Made by a program: the position numbers and the translations under genes
Origin: Siphonodentalium dalli
Taxonomy: Eukaryota; Mollusca; Scaphopoda; Gadilida; Siphonodentaliidae
Reading direction: 5' to 3'
Length of the DNA: 64,000 nucleotides
Assembly: GCA_032622095.1 (NCBI GenBank)
Contig: CP136067.1
Span: 79,510,705 to 79,574,704 of the forward strand
Notes under the pieces: generated by a model
The model's database searches: none
What the model saw: the letters and a program-made list of their open reading frames with translations, nothing else
What the model was told of the DNA's origin: nothing
Shown here: positions 34,750 to 48,900 of the stretch, in pieces
How positions within the stretch are numbered: position 1 is the stretch's first letter
Layout of the letters: every line of letters begins with the position of its first letter

Positions 34750-36020
34750 TACAACTGACTCTTCATTATAAATGAGTTAAACTAAGTTCTCGAAATAACC
34801 TGATCAGCATTTTATAGTATGTAAACTGCCGATCAGTAGCTGCTTCAGCATTGCATGTACACCTACTAAGGTTCTGATTTGATGGCTTAATTATATATCG
34901 GAACCAATAGTTTCAAAGATATCTTGCTTTCCACTGTAGCGTAGGTTTCCCAATACTTGATATGATATCAAACTTAGGGCTGCCACGATTAATCGTATAA
35001 TCGACGAACCATTGATAAAGCCGAATATTGATTACCATTTCCACAGTCGATTAATCTTCGTTATTTATTTTGGAAAATGCGTGTTATTGTTGAATACCCT
35101 GATTGTTTTACACAGTTTAATCTACAACCGAGGGGTTAACAACCTTTGATCTTGTATCAAAGAGATTCCGACAACATGAGTTCTGCTAATATATGTTGCA
35201 AACAGTCAGCAGTTCATTTGATGATGCGACATGGTTACCCTTTGGATCGTTGTATATTCTTCAAATTGGCAATGCAGCTTTGAACATATGCCGACGTCGT
35301 TGTATATTTCTGCAAGAATGGCGGCACTATGTCTTTGAATTGGGCTGACTGTCAATGAATTCAATGCACTCGCCCTTGAATCTCATTGGACCAAAGGGGA
35401 GTTGATTGACATTCTCTCGAAACCAGGGAACCTACAGCATTTTAATCAGCGATATTCTCTGTGGTGTCATTTGCAGCAAGTATACTTTGTTTGTATAAGT
35501 ATACTTAGATGTTACTAGTACAGGCTATCGCTTATTGTGTGATGACTGCTGAATGAAATTGACTATTATCAAATACTTAACTTGTTCTGAGTCCTGAAAT
35601 TGCGGGTGGCGGCCCACCTTTGTGATTGTTATCCACGCTCTGGAAGTTTGCTGAAACTTATAGTTTCCGTAACATTAGATTCCTTTTTTATGTTTACCCA
35701 TAAGGTAAACATAGTGTCGTTGTCCGGATTGACCACTCGTCGTTAGTCCATCCATCTGTCTGTCTGTAGACATTTTTACGCATGGTGCGATAACTGAAAT
35801 ATTTTCTATCTGATCGGAACCAAATTTTGTAAATGAATTTCTCAGCACAAAAGACAGATCGAGTTCGAATATGGGTTTGATCCGACTATTTTTAACTGAG
35901 TTATGGCCCTTTTTCAAAAAAATATTCACTCTGAAAAAGAAAAAAATTAGATTGAATTCCTTGCTCAATTTAACAAACAAAACAAAATTAAATAAATAAA
36001 ATAAATAAAAAATTATATAT
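34750..36020. other. Non-coding sequence with isolated repeat ends
   Basis: A hAT-type terminus-like word 'tagggctgccacgattaatc' lies at 34976, with no matching right end nearby. Sequence at 35690-35930 ('tatctgatcggaaccaaatt', 'ctgagttatggccctttttc') is a dispersed repeat also seen in worn form near 45290, 52960 and 54380. No gene is seen. Confidence 0.45.
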
Positions 36021-36025
36021 ATATA

Positions 36026-36724
36026 TTAGGCCAAAAAAAAAAAGTGTTTTGGTTCTCGGGCAATTTTTTTTCTCAAATCAATGAGGGAGGGAGGGTTTTA
36101 TTTTTATTTTTTATTTTTTTCTGCGCATAGTAAGCATGGACAAAGATACCTTCCTCTGTCTAGTAATAACCAGAAAGGTAGAGGGAACTGTTATGCATAT
36201 AAACTCATTTAGTCTTATATAAAAATGGCATTGTACTACCAGTGTATGACTGGGATTACCTAACAATATATAATGCCCCTGACATTAACTACTGTTATTG
36301 TTGTCTAAAAACTGATACCTCCCCATTCTAATACATGTATGTGATCCTGAATTTAGTCCTGTGCCTTTCAATTGTATAAAGTTACAATTAGTGTAAGTTG
36401 TTCACAATGACTAATTGTAAGAAGAGCATGAGGATCAGCTAATCATTTTCTGAATTGTAGTCATCTACTTCATGTTGTTAGCCTGCAAGTCACTTTTTAA
36501 CACATTACATGTTAGAGCTCAATGCACACTAATATTCAACACATATATATGGACATGTTGATAAAATCCCCAAAAAAAATAATTTTTTTTACTTTTTTTT
36601 TCTTCCGTTAAGTTTTTTTGTCGTAACATCAGGCATTGCAATAAAAAGGCCTAATGCGGCCCTTTTTATTCAATGCGGCGGGGCCTGAGAACCAAAATTT
36701 GTTTTTTTGCCTAAATAATTTTTT
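36026..36724. mobile_element. MITE-like element with 'ttttggttctcgggc' ends, low-complexity interior
   Basis: The left end ('ttaggccaaaaaaa' then 'gttttggttctcgggc') is mirrored at the right ('ggcctgagaaccaaaa' then 'tttttttgcctaa'). The interior includes poly-A and poly-T runs. More AT-rich low-complexity sequence follows to about 36790. Confidence 0.65.
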
Positions 36725-37139
36725 TTTTTTTTAAATAATTATTATTATTATTTTTTTTTTTAAATAATAAAAAAAAACAAAAAAAACACCATTATAACTC
36801 TGCCAAGGGTACCCCGGGTCACCACACCAAATTTGGTTTAAATCGGTCCAAAATCTTGTGATATATACTGGTAAATTTGTTTGGAGCGACATTAAACCCA
36901 ATTCACCAATTCCATCCCATACCTTTGGACTACTTAGCTATTGATAAGGCTACTGTATATTATTTTCTGATGTCTCTTATGCCCATGTGCAGATAAAGAA
37001 AGTAATGGTATCTAATTTTTTTTTAAAGTTTCAACAATACACATCACATGATATTAACAGTAGACTAGAACATCTGCTGCATTGCACAGCTGAGTATATC
37101 ACTCTACAGGTGGCCTGAGGTCCCGAGGCTGTGGTGATG

Positions 37140-37200
37140 CAGCATTACAGATCCTGTACCAGTGCATTCTCTTATATAAATGCGAGTGACCCATGGGGGT
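37140..37200. repeat. Half copy of the hairpin module
   Basis: 'gatcctgtaccagtgcattc' followed by 'tcttatata.atgcgag' is the left arm of the hairpin module; no complementary arm follows. The same form ends the window at 63955. Confidence 0.7.
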
Positions 37201-37389
37201 ATGGGTCGGTAAAAAATTTGCAGGCACGTATGCTGATTTTTGACTTTCGACCCACCCACCCCCGCATCCAAGTTTTTTTCCGTTTTCGGCAGTTTTTTCC
37301 GACCATTGTTTGACACCCACCCCCCTTTTAACACTAAAACAGAGATTTTCGGGGGAATTTCACTGTAAACAGTTGTATATGAATTTCTG

Positions 37390-39765
37390 TCCATAATATT
37401 AGTCATTGACATGTAAATAGGAAAAAGTCATTTTGGGGTTGTTCGGTCAAAAAAAACATGGCTGCCAGCAGCCATCTTGGATTTCAAAATTCAATCCATT
37501 AGCATGGGCTACAGGCTATACTGTTTGTCTGATCATCATGAAATTTGTCATTTATGTTAATATTGACATATAGATGTGTTTTAAGCCAAACTCATTGCAA
37601 AAACAGTCAAAAAGACTTGAAAAATATTTTTGAGTTGCCGAAAAAATTGTTTGTTGGTCCTATCGACCACCCACCCACCCCGGCATAAGTGCCCGGAAAA
37701 AACTTTTTTCTATCCCCCTGCCGCCATCTTAGTTTAACTTAAATTTCTCAAATTCAGGTGAATTCTTCAGACGCATCGCACAGACCACCGGAATCCCCCA
37801 AAAAAAAACTTTATACAAAAATACACACGACAGCTAAAAATCGCGGTTTTGCTGCCAGACTGTTAGCACGAAAAAGCAAAATAGGAATTTACCTTTACTA
37901 GTTTGGTACCGCTATCACGTCTACAAAGAAACAATAAACTCAACGACACTACACAATTAACGATATTTTGATTAAGACCTGTTGGCGTATGTTAGCGTGT
38001 TTTGAGAAAATATCAGATTTTGTATTCACATCTCATATGTTTTTGAAGGTCAAGAACATTCATTTGATATTCCTACCTGATTGGATAAAGCGAACAACTT
38101 CACTCGGAAGCAACTGTTTGTGAGATGTCAGGCAATCAAGAGAAGGCAACGTATGGAAGAACGAGGGGTCACAATCTTGATATCAAGGGAAATGTGTGAT
38201 ATGGAACAGATGAAACAATCTATGCATGACTTTATCGCTGCTGATTAGTTGATGACTGCAATATCATAATATATAGTAAATTCAGTTTCAACACTATGTG
38301 AGGCACCTCACTGAAACGTGTGGTTTACGGTATCAGTTACATTCGTAGCCAGCTTTTTAAATCCATCGCAAACATAGCCAACTTTTCAGGCAATCACATT
38401 TGGTGCTTGCTTTTCATCATTTTATGACATCATGCAGGACTAAAATATCGATGTCATGCTCGTTATTTTCTTGAAAAAACATGGCTGTCAGTAGTGCTGA
38501 AACGGTTGACCTATTTTTGTAGCCGGTTAACCACGACGTGTAACCGGATCATAACCGGTTATCCGCTATTTTCAACCTATGACTTTACTCTGATTATTTA
38601 CACCATAATATGTACCAATATATTAGCATAATTTGATTTATTAACTGTATGGCAAACTCGCGTAATGTTTACACAGACAGAGCTTGTATTAAACGAATGT
38701 AAATCACCAAACACGAACGTCACAAAGCCACGTGTTGACAACTTGGCAGATAACACAGTGAACTAAAACTCGCAGTGTTTATAAATAGACGTGTCATCAT
38801 GTCTTGCTTGACCTGTTTGTACTGCAGTTGCGATTGCTACCTGACTTGTTATCGTTCTCGTTTTTGGGAAGAATATTGTGTGACCTATATACATATGTTC
38901 GTACATGCAAACATCGGCAGTTTTTTATTGCCATTATAGCGATTACGGGACTGGCCGATTATTAAGTCATGTGACTCAGGTATTCTAACTGCTGGGTGTT
39001 CTTTGGCGATTTGAGATAGATATGATGACTGACGACCGATAAACACAATTATGAAGTTTGTGGACTTTATGAAGTTAACAAATGAAAATTTAAAAAACAG
39101 CTGAAAACCTGTGTTTTCTGTTAGAAGACAATCAAATGCTGAGAATTAGTCATTAGGATGCAAATAAGTCCGACTGCACGGGAACACCACTTTGATTCGA
39201 GTTCATTTGAACTTCATCGACTGAGATTACTCAAACTCATTAATGTTAGTATAGACCGAGCGTATGTAGATAGGGTAGGTAGTTCAACCGGTTGCCGACG
39301 GTAGCCGGTTGTCAACCGGATATCCGTTTCAGCACCAGCTGTCAGTGGCCATCTTGTATTTAATATTTAAATCTATTGGTACACTCTGCAGCTCACATCT
39401 ATTGGAGAAATGTTTTGAAAATTTATAGGCATGTTTATGATCACCTCTAGATGCAACTGATGGGATCTATCAAATTTGAATGAGTTTCGATTAAAAATAT
39501 GGCTGCTGCCAGCCATCTTGGATTTTGCTCCTTGCATGACTAAATCCTTTGTCACACCCTATAATCATCATTTCCCATCCGGTTGAACTCAAACTTCATA
39601 TGGCTGGCCAGGTTGACCTCCAGTATTACTTAAATATTAAACTTTCCGCATTTCTTATCGCTCTATTGACTGTAATGTGTGTGCATACAGTGTGATATAA
39701 TTATCCCCTTTCCAAGTTGAGCTACTAGTACATTATCATTAACACTTTCATTGTATCTGTAAGAG
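37390..39765. repeat. AGCTCAACTT-type minisatellite element with a nested hAT MITE
   Basis: Contains several units with 'ggctgccagcagccatcttg' and 'tttgtcattgatgttaatat'-like words (37430-37590, 38450-38490, 39345-39610). It ends near 39725-39760 with 'ccaagttgagcta' and 'cattaacactttcatt', the usual right end. The left end is not seen. A second unrelated insertion of pyrimidine- and purine-rich sequence lies about 37595-37720. Confidence 0.6.
38492..39337. mobile_element. hAT-type MITE with exact 8 bp target duplication
   Basis: Ends TAGTGCTGAAACGG and CCGTTTCAGCACCA are inverse with one mismatch, flanked by GCTGTCAG at 38484-38491 and 39338-39345. The duplicated target belongs to the host repeat 'atggctgtcagtggccatct'. 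Subterminal 'gtagccggtt' words are also mirrored. The 8 bp duplication and TAG-type end fit the hAT superfamily. There is no transposase frame. Confidence 0.88.
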
Positions 39766-39832
39766 ATTTCTACAAGTGTGAAATAATTGGTCACCTCAGT
39801 ACCTTCTTAAATCAGAATATTTATCATTACAG

Positions 39833-39942
39833 CTGGAGAACCAATGATGATGGGGTCACCTGCCAGTCCAAATCCATCTGGTCATGTACAGTCCCCATTC
39901 CTACCACAGTATCTGTTGGGTGACACATCCTCTTCACACATG
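39833..39942 (+). CDS. NUP35: NUP35 exon (N-terminal EPMMMGSP segment)
   Basis: Acceptor TTATCATTACAG, donor ATG|GTATGT. It begins with the last two bases of a codon, so an upstream coding exon in phase 1 must exist unless translation starts at one of the three Met codons here. Confidence 0.93.
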
Positions 39943-42900
39943 GTATGTTTTAAATTGTGACATCATGGTACAAAGCAGGTATGATGTACATCGGTAGACC
40001 TAATTAACTAGTTTGTAATTCACTGCACTCATGGAGTTAAGCCTCATTTAATCCTCATCAGGATATCAATGAATGATCATCAAATAAACCTCAGTGTTCT
40101 TTTCTTTGCATTGGGTATTGAATCTAACATAACATGCAAATAATTTATAATTGTTTCTAATGATATTTTTAGTCGAGTTTTTTTCCAAAACTCGACTTAT
40201 AGTTTGATGAGGGACGGTGGGCGGCGGACGGACGGTTGGGCGGGCGACGTGTTTTGCTTATAACTCAACCGTTTATTGACTGATTAAAACAAATTTTGGT
40301 GTGTGAGTACATATCCATGCACGTAATTTGCAGACAAAAAATCGGGTTCGTCTGCACATTTATTACAGAGTTATGGCCGAAAACCGATAACTTCAACAAA
40401 CGTTATTCGATTTGATTGAAATTTGGTATACAGGTGTCTCCCAAGAATATCTCGGATGAGTTCGAAAACCGGCCTGGTCCGATAAAATTTGATAGAGTTA
40501 TGGCCCTTAATTAGTAATTTTTCACGAATTTTCAGCTCGTTAGCGCGATAATTTAACAAACATCATCCTATTTGATTGAAATTTTGATATATAGGTGTCT
40601 CCCAAGAATACCTCGGACGAGTTAGAAAACCGGCCCGGTCCGATAAAATTTGATAGAGTTATGGTCCTTAAGTAGTCATTTTGTACGAATTTTGAGCTCG
40701 TTAGCGCGATAACTTCAACAAACGTCATCCGATTCAACTAAAATTTGGTATATAAGTGTCCTCCAATAATATCCTGGACGAGTTCGAAAACCAGCCTGGC
40801 CCAATAAAATTATGGCCCTTAATTAGTAATTTTTCGTGAATTTTTAGCTCGTTAGAGCGATAACTTCAACAAACATCCTCCGATTTGTTTAAAATTTGGA
40901 ATAGACATACTTGCCAAGAATATTTCGGACGAGTTCGAAAACCAGCCTGGCCCGATAAAATTTGATGGAGTTATGGCCCTTAATTAGTCATTTTTCGATT
41001 TTACCTATTAATTAGTCTACCGATACTGATGCACACCAATTGGCGGTAGCCACCGGCGGTAAGCCACCGAAAACGAGACACAGCATCTCTGATGCCACCT
41101 CTTGTCATCAATATTATGTGTTAGTTGCAATGCATGTAAGAAAATTAAAAATATATTAAAAGTATATTTACATAAATAAATACACATAAAACATAATATA
41201 TTCCCAATAAGTTGGTGCACAACTTCATGATGAAACCTCACCATTAAATGTAAATGTAAAAAGTTTGTGTTTATTGCTTGCTTCTTTATATTGTTTCAGT
41301 CGTTTCTTGTTTCCATGTTATGTTGTGATGTTTTTATTCAATCAAATTTGATATTTTAATTTGATTCATTATTTATTCCTATGCGATCCAAATGGTTGGA
41401 AACTAACAAATGTAATAAGATGCAATCGAAAAGTAATTGATTATATAGATCTACTAAAGTAATTGTAATCATAATCGATTACAATGAAAAAAATGTAATC
41501 AGTAATCGTAATCATATAAATCAAAAGTAAGTGTAATTGTAATAAATTACATTGGCATGTAATCGCCCAAACCCTGTCAGGGACACTTTATTAGTGTTTC
41601 GACCTCTCCAATACTCTTGCTGGCACATTATGTGCTGAGTTATAAGTGTTATATACTGCTAGTTATCAGAGCTAATGAAGTTTGATCAGTTATGATCATG
41701 ACACTAACATGTGGTAAAATTAATTGGTGAGAATCAGTTAGACAATGGATAGAAATATGAAAATGTATGTATAATAGAATATTAATTACCTTTTGCAGGC
41801 GGTGATCAATTGATCCAGAGATTACAGACCTCTGTTCGATTAACTTTCGTTGGAGACCTTTTAGTTTGAAATGATTTATTCCTAAAGTGTCAGCAATTGA
41901 TTTATATTGAGTCGTGGATTTATCAAGACTGGATCGATAATGCCTTGTTGCACCAATGTTTTCATGATCTCAAGTGCTACCATATAGATAACTTTTAATA
42001 TATCTATCTTTATAGTGTCTTCTTTCCAGTGGTATATGCTATATGATAATATATTATCATAATAATGATGCTAATATATGGCTCTTATCCTCGTATAAGG
42101 GGCTCTAAGCTCTTCACATTATTACACCAGTTATTCAGTAATTGAAATTGATCAAGGATCAAGGGTCATATGACTGTTAGAGATATAACTGACATATATG
42201 TCTGTTGGTTTTTGGGAGACTAGGTAGGGAAATAGACAAGACATCGCCCTGGTCAGTTAGTTGTGAATTCCAGTAGGTTTATACAAGAGGGTGAATACAT
42301 GTTGATAACTTGATCTAATATTTATTTTCATTGAAAAGGCTAGTCCAAGAGTGTGGTCTGCACAGAGCCCTAAGCCTCAAGGTTCACTGTTGAAAAACAT
42401 GGGTACACCAAATCAAAACACAACACAAGTCTCCGCAAGGTGAGCTGTTTTTAACCCTTTCTTTTTCAGACCTATGGTTGTTTGTTGAATTTATTATCGG
42501 ACATGAACAAGTCAAAATGGGCTATTGTTCTGTATTGTTGGACTAATTTTGACTATTATTTTCTACTTGAAAGTTTGCCTAATTTAACCCTTTGAGTGCC
42601 AGGGGCCGATCTCATCAGCCCTAAACCTACACAATAAGTCTGTTAAAGAATATAATAAAATATATTAAAATTGTAAAAAATTGTGAAAAAAAAAATAAAA
42701 AAAAATTGTTAGGCCAATGCATTCTCTTATATATGCGAGGCGACCTATGGTCGACTCGCGAGGCGACCTATGATCGACTCGCATATATAAGAGAATGCAT
42801 TGGCACAGGGTATATGGGTTGATACAAAAATCAACCTGGCACTCAAAGGGTTAATAAGGTTTCCGTATAATAACTCTGGTGTAAATATTATAGGTGTGTT

Positions 42901-45900
42901 TGTTGACTCAAAATATGAGTCGCAGTCTGATGATTTTTGTCTGAGCTATCACCCTCTTTCATCTTATTTTGCAGTTTTTAGGTATCCAGAGGGTGGTTCG
43001 ATAAAAAATTTCATCACTGTCAGATAGAGCATACAGTAAAATATAAAATAATAATACAAAAAAAATTCTTCTTAACTGGTTATACTGAACTGAGTTCTTT
43101 GTTTCTTATTATATCCTTCTGGAAGAATTCTTTAATGCAATTTCCTTGCAATTCTTGCCAAGATTTAAGAAATAGGATCTAGATTTATTCCTAAACTTAA
43201 AAAGTGGATTTATTTTCTAGGAATGAACTTAGACGGCCTATAGAAAAGGGAAGTGCACCTCCTACAAAAAGTTTGTTTGATGATTCAGCAGATCCACGAC
43301 TTCAGACGTCCATTACTGGAACACCGGGGCGGTCACAGCTGCCAGCTAATGTATTGTCAACTCCAGGTAATGTTGCTCATAATTTGTCTGCTATTTAATG
43401 GCCCAATGTGCATATATTTGAATATATATATATATATATATATATTAGGGAGTGTGATGGCCGAGTGGTTAGCCTGTTCGACTACTGGCCAGAGGTTTCG
43501 CTTGGAACCCGAATCGATTCACCTCGATCCTCGACAAAACAAAAGTCAGGAGTTCTGAGCGTGCCTATATAAAGTACCGTGTATGCCTTGCTGAGGTGTC
43601 ATTAAGCGGTAATCCTCTCCCGCCCGGTGTCATGTACAGGGATGACACTGGTTTGGTCACACCGTCCCATCGGGTGGGGATGTTAATGGCTGTCCCGTGT
43701 ATAACCATGTGTGCACGTTAAAGAACCCTATTGTGGGCAACGATCCACAGGTTAATGGCAAAATTCCTGTATTCCTGTCTAAATTCCTCCCTTTGGGGCT
43801 TAAGTTGATAGACATTTCAGGTGATGGTGTAATAGAGTTATCTCTCTTCAATCTACCAATACTGTGTGTATATATAGTGCATTGTAGCATTCCATTGTGT
43901 GACACAGTAATGGGACGTTTCAGCAACGTCGGTGGGTACGCTTACATGTGCGGCAACACAGATCAAAGGCTCATCCAAGTTTGAGGTTCACTGTGCGCAG
44001 GTCAAAGGCTCATTTCAGGTCTACTGTGGCTTCGCATGTAGAGGGTGACGTTACGATATAAAAACATGTGTTTGTATATAGTACATTGTAGGATTCTACC
44101 CCATCTGATGGGGGGTGCGCCGACGAGTCAACAGCGGATTTTCATCATACCTTACCATACCATACCATACCATACCATATTCCATTAATTATTACACAAG
44201 GGTCAGGTGAAGCAACTGTAAAATGATTATATCATATGTGACCCGCCATATCAAATCCAGTCGTAAGTCAGGATTTTTTTACCCTGTGCCAATACATTCT
44301 CTTATATATGCGAGTCGACCATAGGTCGCCTCGCATATATAAGAGAATGCATTGGCCTAACAATATTTTACAATTTTAATAATTTTTTCTTGTATTCTTT
44401 AACAATTTTATAATTTCACCCATTCAGAGCCCCAGACAAACATGAGCAGACGACACTCTTCTATATGCTTCTATATATGTGTGGGGCTCCCTGCAGGGTA
44501 ATGGATGATTTTTATTTTATGTCCTAAAAATTGTAAGAAACATTTATTTAAAAAAAATTATAAAAAATTGTTAGGTCAATGCATTCTCTTATATATGCGA
44601 GGCGACCTATGGTCAACTCGCATATATAAGAGAATGCATTGGCACAGGGTAAAAAAATCCCGACTTACGACTGGATTTGATATGGCGGGTCACATATGTG
44701 TATATTTTGTTCTAGTTAGGGCTCTGCACATTGCAGATTTTTATTCAAATTGCATCATAGAAAAGTATTGAATCTCAGTGTGGCTATTAGCAAATAGGTC
44801 ATATATACTGCCAACATACTGCATTCTTTAATCCCTGCAAAGTCAGGCATGCACTGTCTGATATACTCATATGATAGTAAACTCTATAGATTCAGATATT
44901 ACAAGGAAAGGGACGTGCAATACAAGTCTGGAATGTTTCTGTAGCGTTGGTTCATACAGTAATGCCCTAATTAATCGAATCCATAACCACATTATAATTA
45001 TGGGTAACTTTTCAGGATTTTGTCGGAAATATGGCTTGTTGCCATTCATCGGAAAGCTCTCCCCGACTAAATCCTGAAAAGTTACCCATAATTCTGCTGT
45101 GGTTATGGAGTCGATTAATTGGGGCATTACACAATACAATCCCTTTACTGAAACTTTTGGCTTTCCTTCTTGATCATTCTATTGACTGCTCAGCATAAAA
45201 TTATTAACATCTCCCCATGTTGTGCAACAGTGTCATTGACACTTTCATTTGTGTTTCTGACTAATAACTCCAGTATGGGTTATTTGATCAGAACCATAGT
45301 TGTTATTTGTGTTTCTCAGCCTTAAATGCAGGTCAAATTCGAATATGGGTTGGGTCTAATGATTTATGCGTGAATTATAGCCCTTTATCGATATAGCAGT
45401 TACCTGATTTTACACAATTTTATAGGAAAACAAACATACATGTTTAGCCACATGCCAACATTGCTCTTATTTTCTTTTATTATTGCAACTGAAGATATGT
45501 TTGGGAATCGATAATTGCTATATTTGTATGACATTGCTTCATATATATTGTGAATGCTTTATTCACACTATATATGAAGCAATGTCATACAAAAATACAA
45601 AAAAGTATTTGGGATAATCTCACTCCGTGTTCTGGTTTTTTTTTCCAGGAATGGGGCAACAAAGTATAGGTACTATAGGTACTCCAGGACCTGATATGTC
45701 ATTCCAAGCTCAAGCATCGAGACTTCCACCATCTCCATCTCAAATAGATCCATTCTACACACAAGGGTATGAGTTTTTATGTATATCACAATCATAATGC
45801 TGTGTGACCATTGTTTCAATTAAGTTTTGGCTTTTGTTGGAAGCTTACAGATTCTAGCATGATTTTTGTTATTTATTAAATGGAAAATATTGCTGGTTTT

Positions 45901-48900
45901 TGTCTGTGTCTCTCTGTATATGGAATTTGTGTAACAATTTAAAAGTGTTTGAACAAAATTTAGCATTTCACAGAGGTCACTGACATTTGCTAAGATTATT
46001 TCCACAGGGGTAGACCCATCCCTATGTGGTGTTAACTGTCTAGCTGCTATTCAACTGTTTAGTTGCCACAGCGTTAATTGTTTTACCCTTCTTGGACAAC
46101 TGTCCTACATTTTTTGTGAGAATGATGATTTACACAATACATTGTGTTGACTGTAAGTGGGTGTCCGGGGATGTTGGTAGATAAAAATAAATAAATCAGT
46201 GGTGTGTAAAATATCTGGGAGGGAGTTGATGATAATCTAGCTATTTATTTGTTATGGCCTTACATATATCTTTATTTATCTTTCTCTTTCAGAGAAAGCC
46301 TTACATCTGATGATGTTCTAGATGACACCTGGGTAACTGTGTTTGGGTAAGTTTTTAGCTCAACCCTACCAGTTTGTAGCTTTTGCAATGAGTCGAGTGT
46401 GTACAAAGTTTCTCGGAAGTTTGCAAAGTGAAATTAAGACATTTCATGGCAAATTTCGGACCAGGGTTAGTTAGTTGTCTCTTGGTTAGTTATATGCAGA
46501 CGACTGTATTATTCTGTTTTGCGATAAATTTTTTCTTACTTTGGCCATTAAATTGATTTAAAGTCGGTACATGCAGTATGTTTTGTCTTTGTTGTATCAT
46601 GTGTTCTGTTTGTAACTGTAGGCATATCAGGTTTCTGGGACAATAAGGTCATAATAGCAAATGTGGGATAGAGTGTTATGATAGAACAAAAGATAAAGCT
46701 CACAATGGATATTTATTACAAAGTGCTCACACAAACCTCCTGACTGGAGTCAAATGCGATTTCACACCTGACAATTTTCATTGTTATAGAGTAACTTGTG
46801 TTTACGGTCTACCAATTTTACGATTAACTTATTCAATGCCAACTTTTGGGGTATTTATGACAGCCGTGTATAACGTTTCCTGGGCATCTTGTAACTTTTT
46901 AGGGGGGACCAATATGATTGTGTTCCCCTTAATTTCTTGAATATGCTTTATATTTATGCTTTGGGGTCTCGATAATAGGAGCTATGTTTCGAGTTCTTTG
47001 ACATTGCTGTCAGTCATTCGTGGCAGACTTTTGATTGCGTCGTCTGTCAGTAATAGTGATACCAAGTATTGAGGATGAATAGATAGCACCAAAATTATGC
47101 GAAAGAAAGTTGTATGCAAAGTGATTTGTTACGATATAGTAACAGCTTAGGGCCTTGAGGGGCTTTTAATATTTTATACAATATGTATATCCAATAAAGT
47201 TTGACGAGATACAAGGTTTATTTTGCAAGTATGATTCAGCTAATAAAGAACCGAGTCTTGTATCTCCTCAAACTATATGTGTTTTTTTTTTTTTATCAAT
47301 TGCCAACTATTTAAATGTTGTTAACATCTATAAAATTTGCTTTAATGAGGAATTACTTACTGATATAATCAATTGCAAGATTTTTGGTTGTAGTTCCAAA
47401 TACGTGCCTTTATTATGATAGTTGAAGTAGCTGTTCTTGCTAAAATAATGCTGGCCAAGATTTATTTTGCAGCCTTTTAATATCTATATAGTAGACGACA
47501 AATGTGATTGATAAATATTGTCTATCATATTATCATCAGAGAAGTTTATTAGGAAGTAAACAATGCCGAATGGAGTTATCTTTACTTTTATGTTTACTCT
47601 TCTGAACAGGTTCTCCCCGTCAGCAGCATCTTTCATACTGCAGCAGTTCTCTCAGTATGGCAACATCATAAAACATGTGGTGAGTATTTAACCCTTTCTA
47701 TACTAAATGAATTCTCCCACTCGGTTATAAAAGAATACATTGGAATGGTTTATTATTCATTTGGAGAGATGCTCAGGTAATAAAAGTAGACGACAGACAA
47801 AAGATAATACAAGTGCAGAAGGATTCATTTTCATTGATGGGAAATGTTCAGATAATAAGTTCCACAAATGGCTGTTTGCTGAAAATATTTGTCTGAACAT
47901 TTCCTAAGAAGGGAACTGCCATAAAATATGATTAATATACTATAATTAATCACCATTTGTAACATACGTGTCTCAGACGATGCCCATTGAGAAATAGAAA
48001 ACAGCTGAAGTCATAGAAAGATATCCCCCGTTTTGGCTCACAGAATGCAACAGAATTCAAACTAAGGGTGTATTTTCAATGGAAGGAGAATAACTCTATC
48101 TTTAAGAAATAGTGTTATTCCCCCTCCATTGAAATAATTCACTTTTTACTTCAATCAAGATGAAAATAACACATCGGTAACAAAATAAAAACAACATGTT
48201 CACAGTTTATTACACCAGATAAGTTGATAATACAATGTTTTGGAGCTTCCTCTTTCAAATGGTATATAATGTGGCATATATTTTATATATGTGATCTGGG
48301 GGTTCAAAAATTAAGGGGAATTTAAGGTTATAAAAGGCCAAAACTAATTTTTATTCAACCCTCTGATAAGTCGATACTTGTTGGTCGATGAAGAATATCG
48401 GAGATACACTTTGAGACTTGTTGTAGTAATTTAATCGCACAAGCTTTCGATCTTCCTGGTGGCCTCTATTGTCACAGTGCCTTGACATCACCGTCTTGGT
48501 TACACATTAAAAATCAAGTTCTGGTAATGTTTGAGGAACCTACGATCCTTGTTGGGGCCACTCCTCAATGTACTCAATTTACATATGTATTTCATTGGTG
48601 TACTCTTATGATTTTAGCTCAACTTTCATTGTATGTCGCAGACTCCTTCCAGAACTGTTATTTGTAGGATTTCGAGCTTGAATTAAAATGTGCCCAAACC
48701 GCGAGTTTCTAGATAACAAAAGCAGAACAATTAACACATGAAATGTCATAAAAGACACCAGATGAACCACAATTGAATCTTCAAATGTTATTGTCTCCCC
48801 CATCAGTTCAATCATAGGTCCATTATTTATGGACTTACATTTTTTGGTATTACACATAAATGTTCCTCTTAGTGCTAACTTGTTTCCGAACATACTCCTT

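Noticed and set aside
34976-34996. hAT element start 'tagggctgccacgattaatc'
   Set aside because: No inverted right end or 8 bp duplication was found nearby; noted only as an isolated terminus-like word.
38104-38210. ATG at about 38124 as NUP35 first exon
   Set aside because: The short frame 'MSGNQEKATYG' has no donor in the required phase and no likeness to NUP35.
43448-43520. A tRNA gene (A-box TGGCCGAGTGG and B-box-like sequence)
   Set aside because: No acceptor stem or proper anticodon arm can be folded, and the B-box is altered; better explained as a SINE head.
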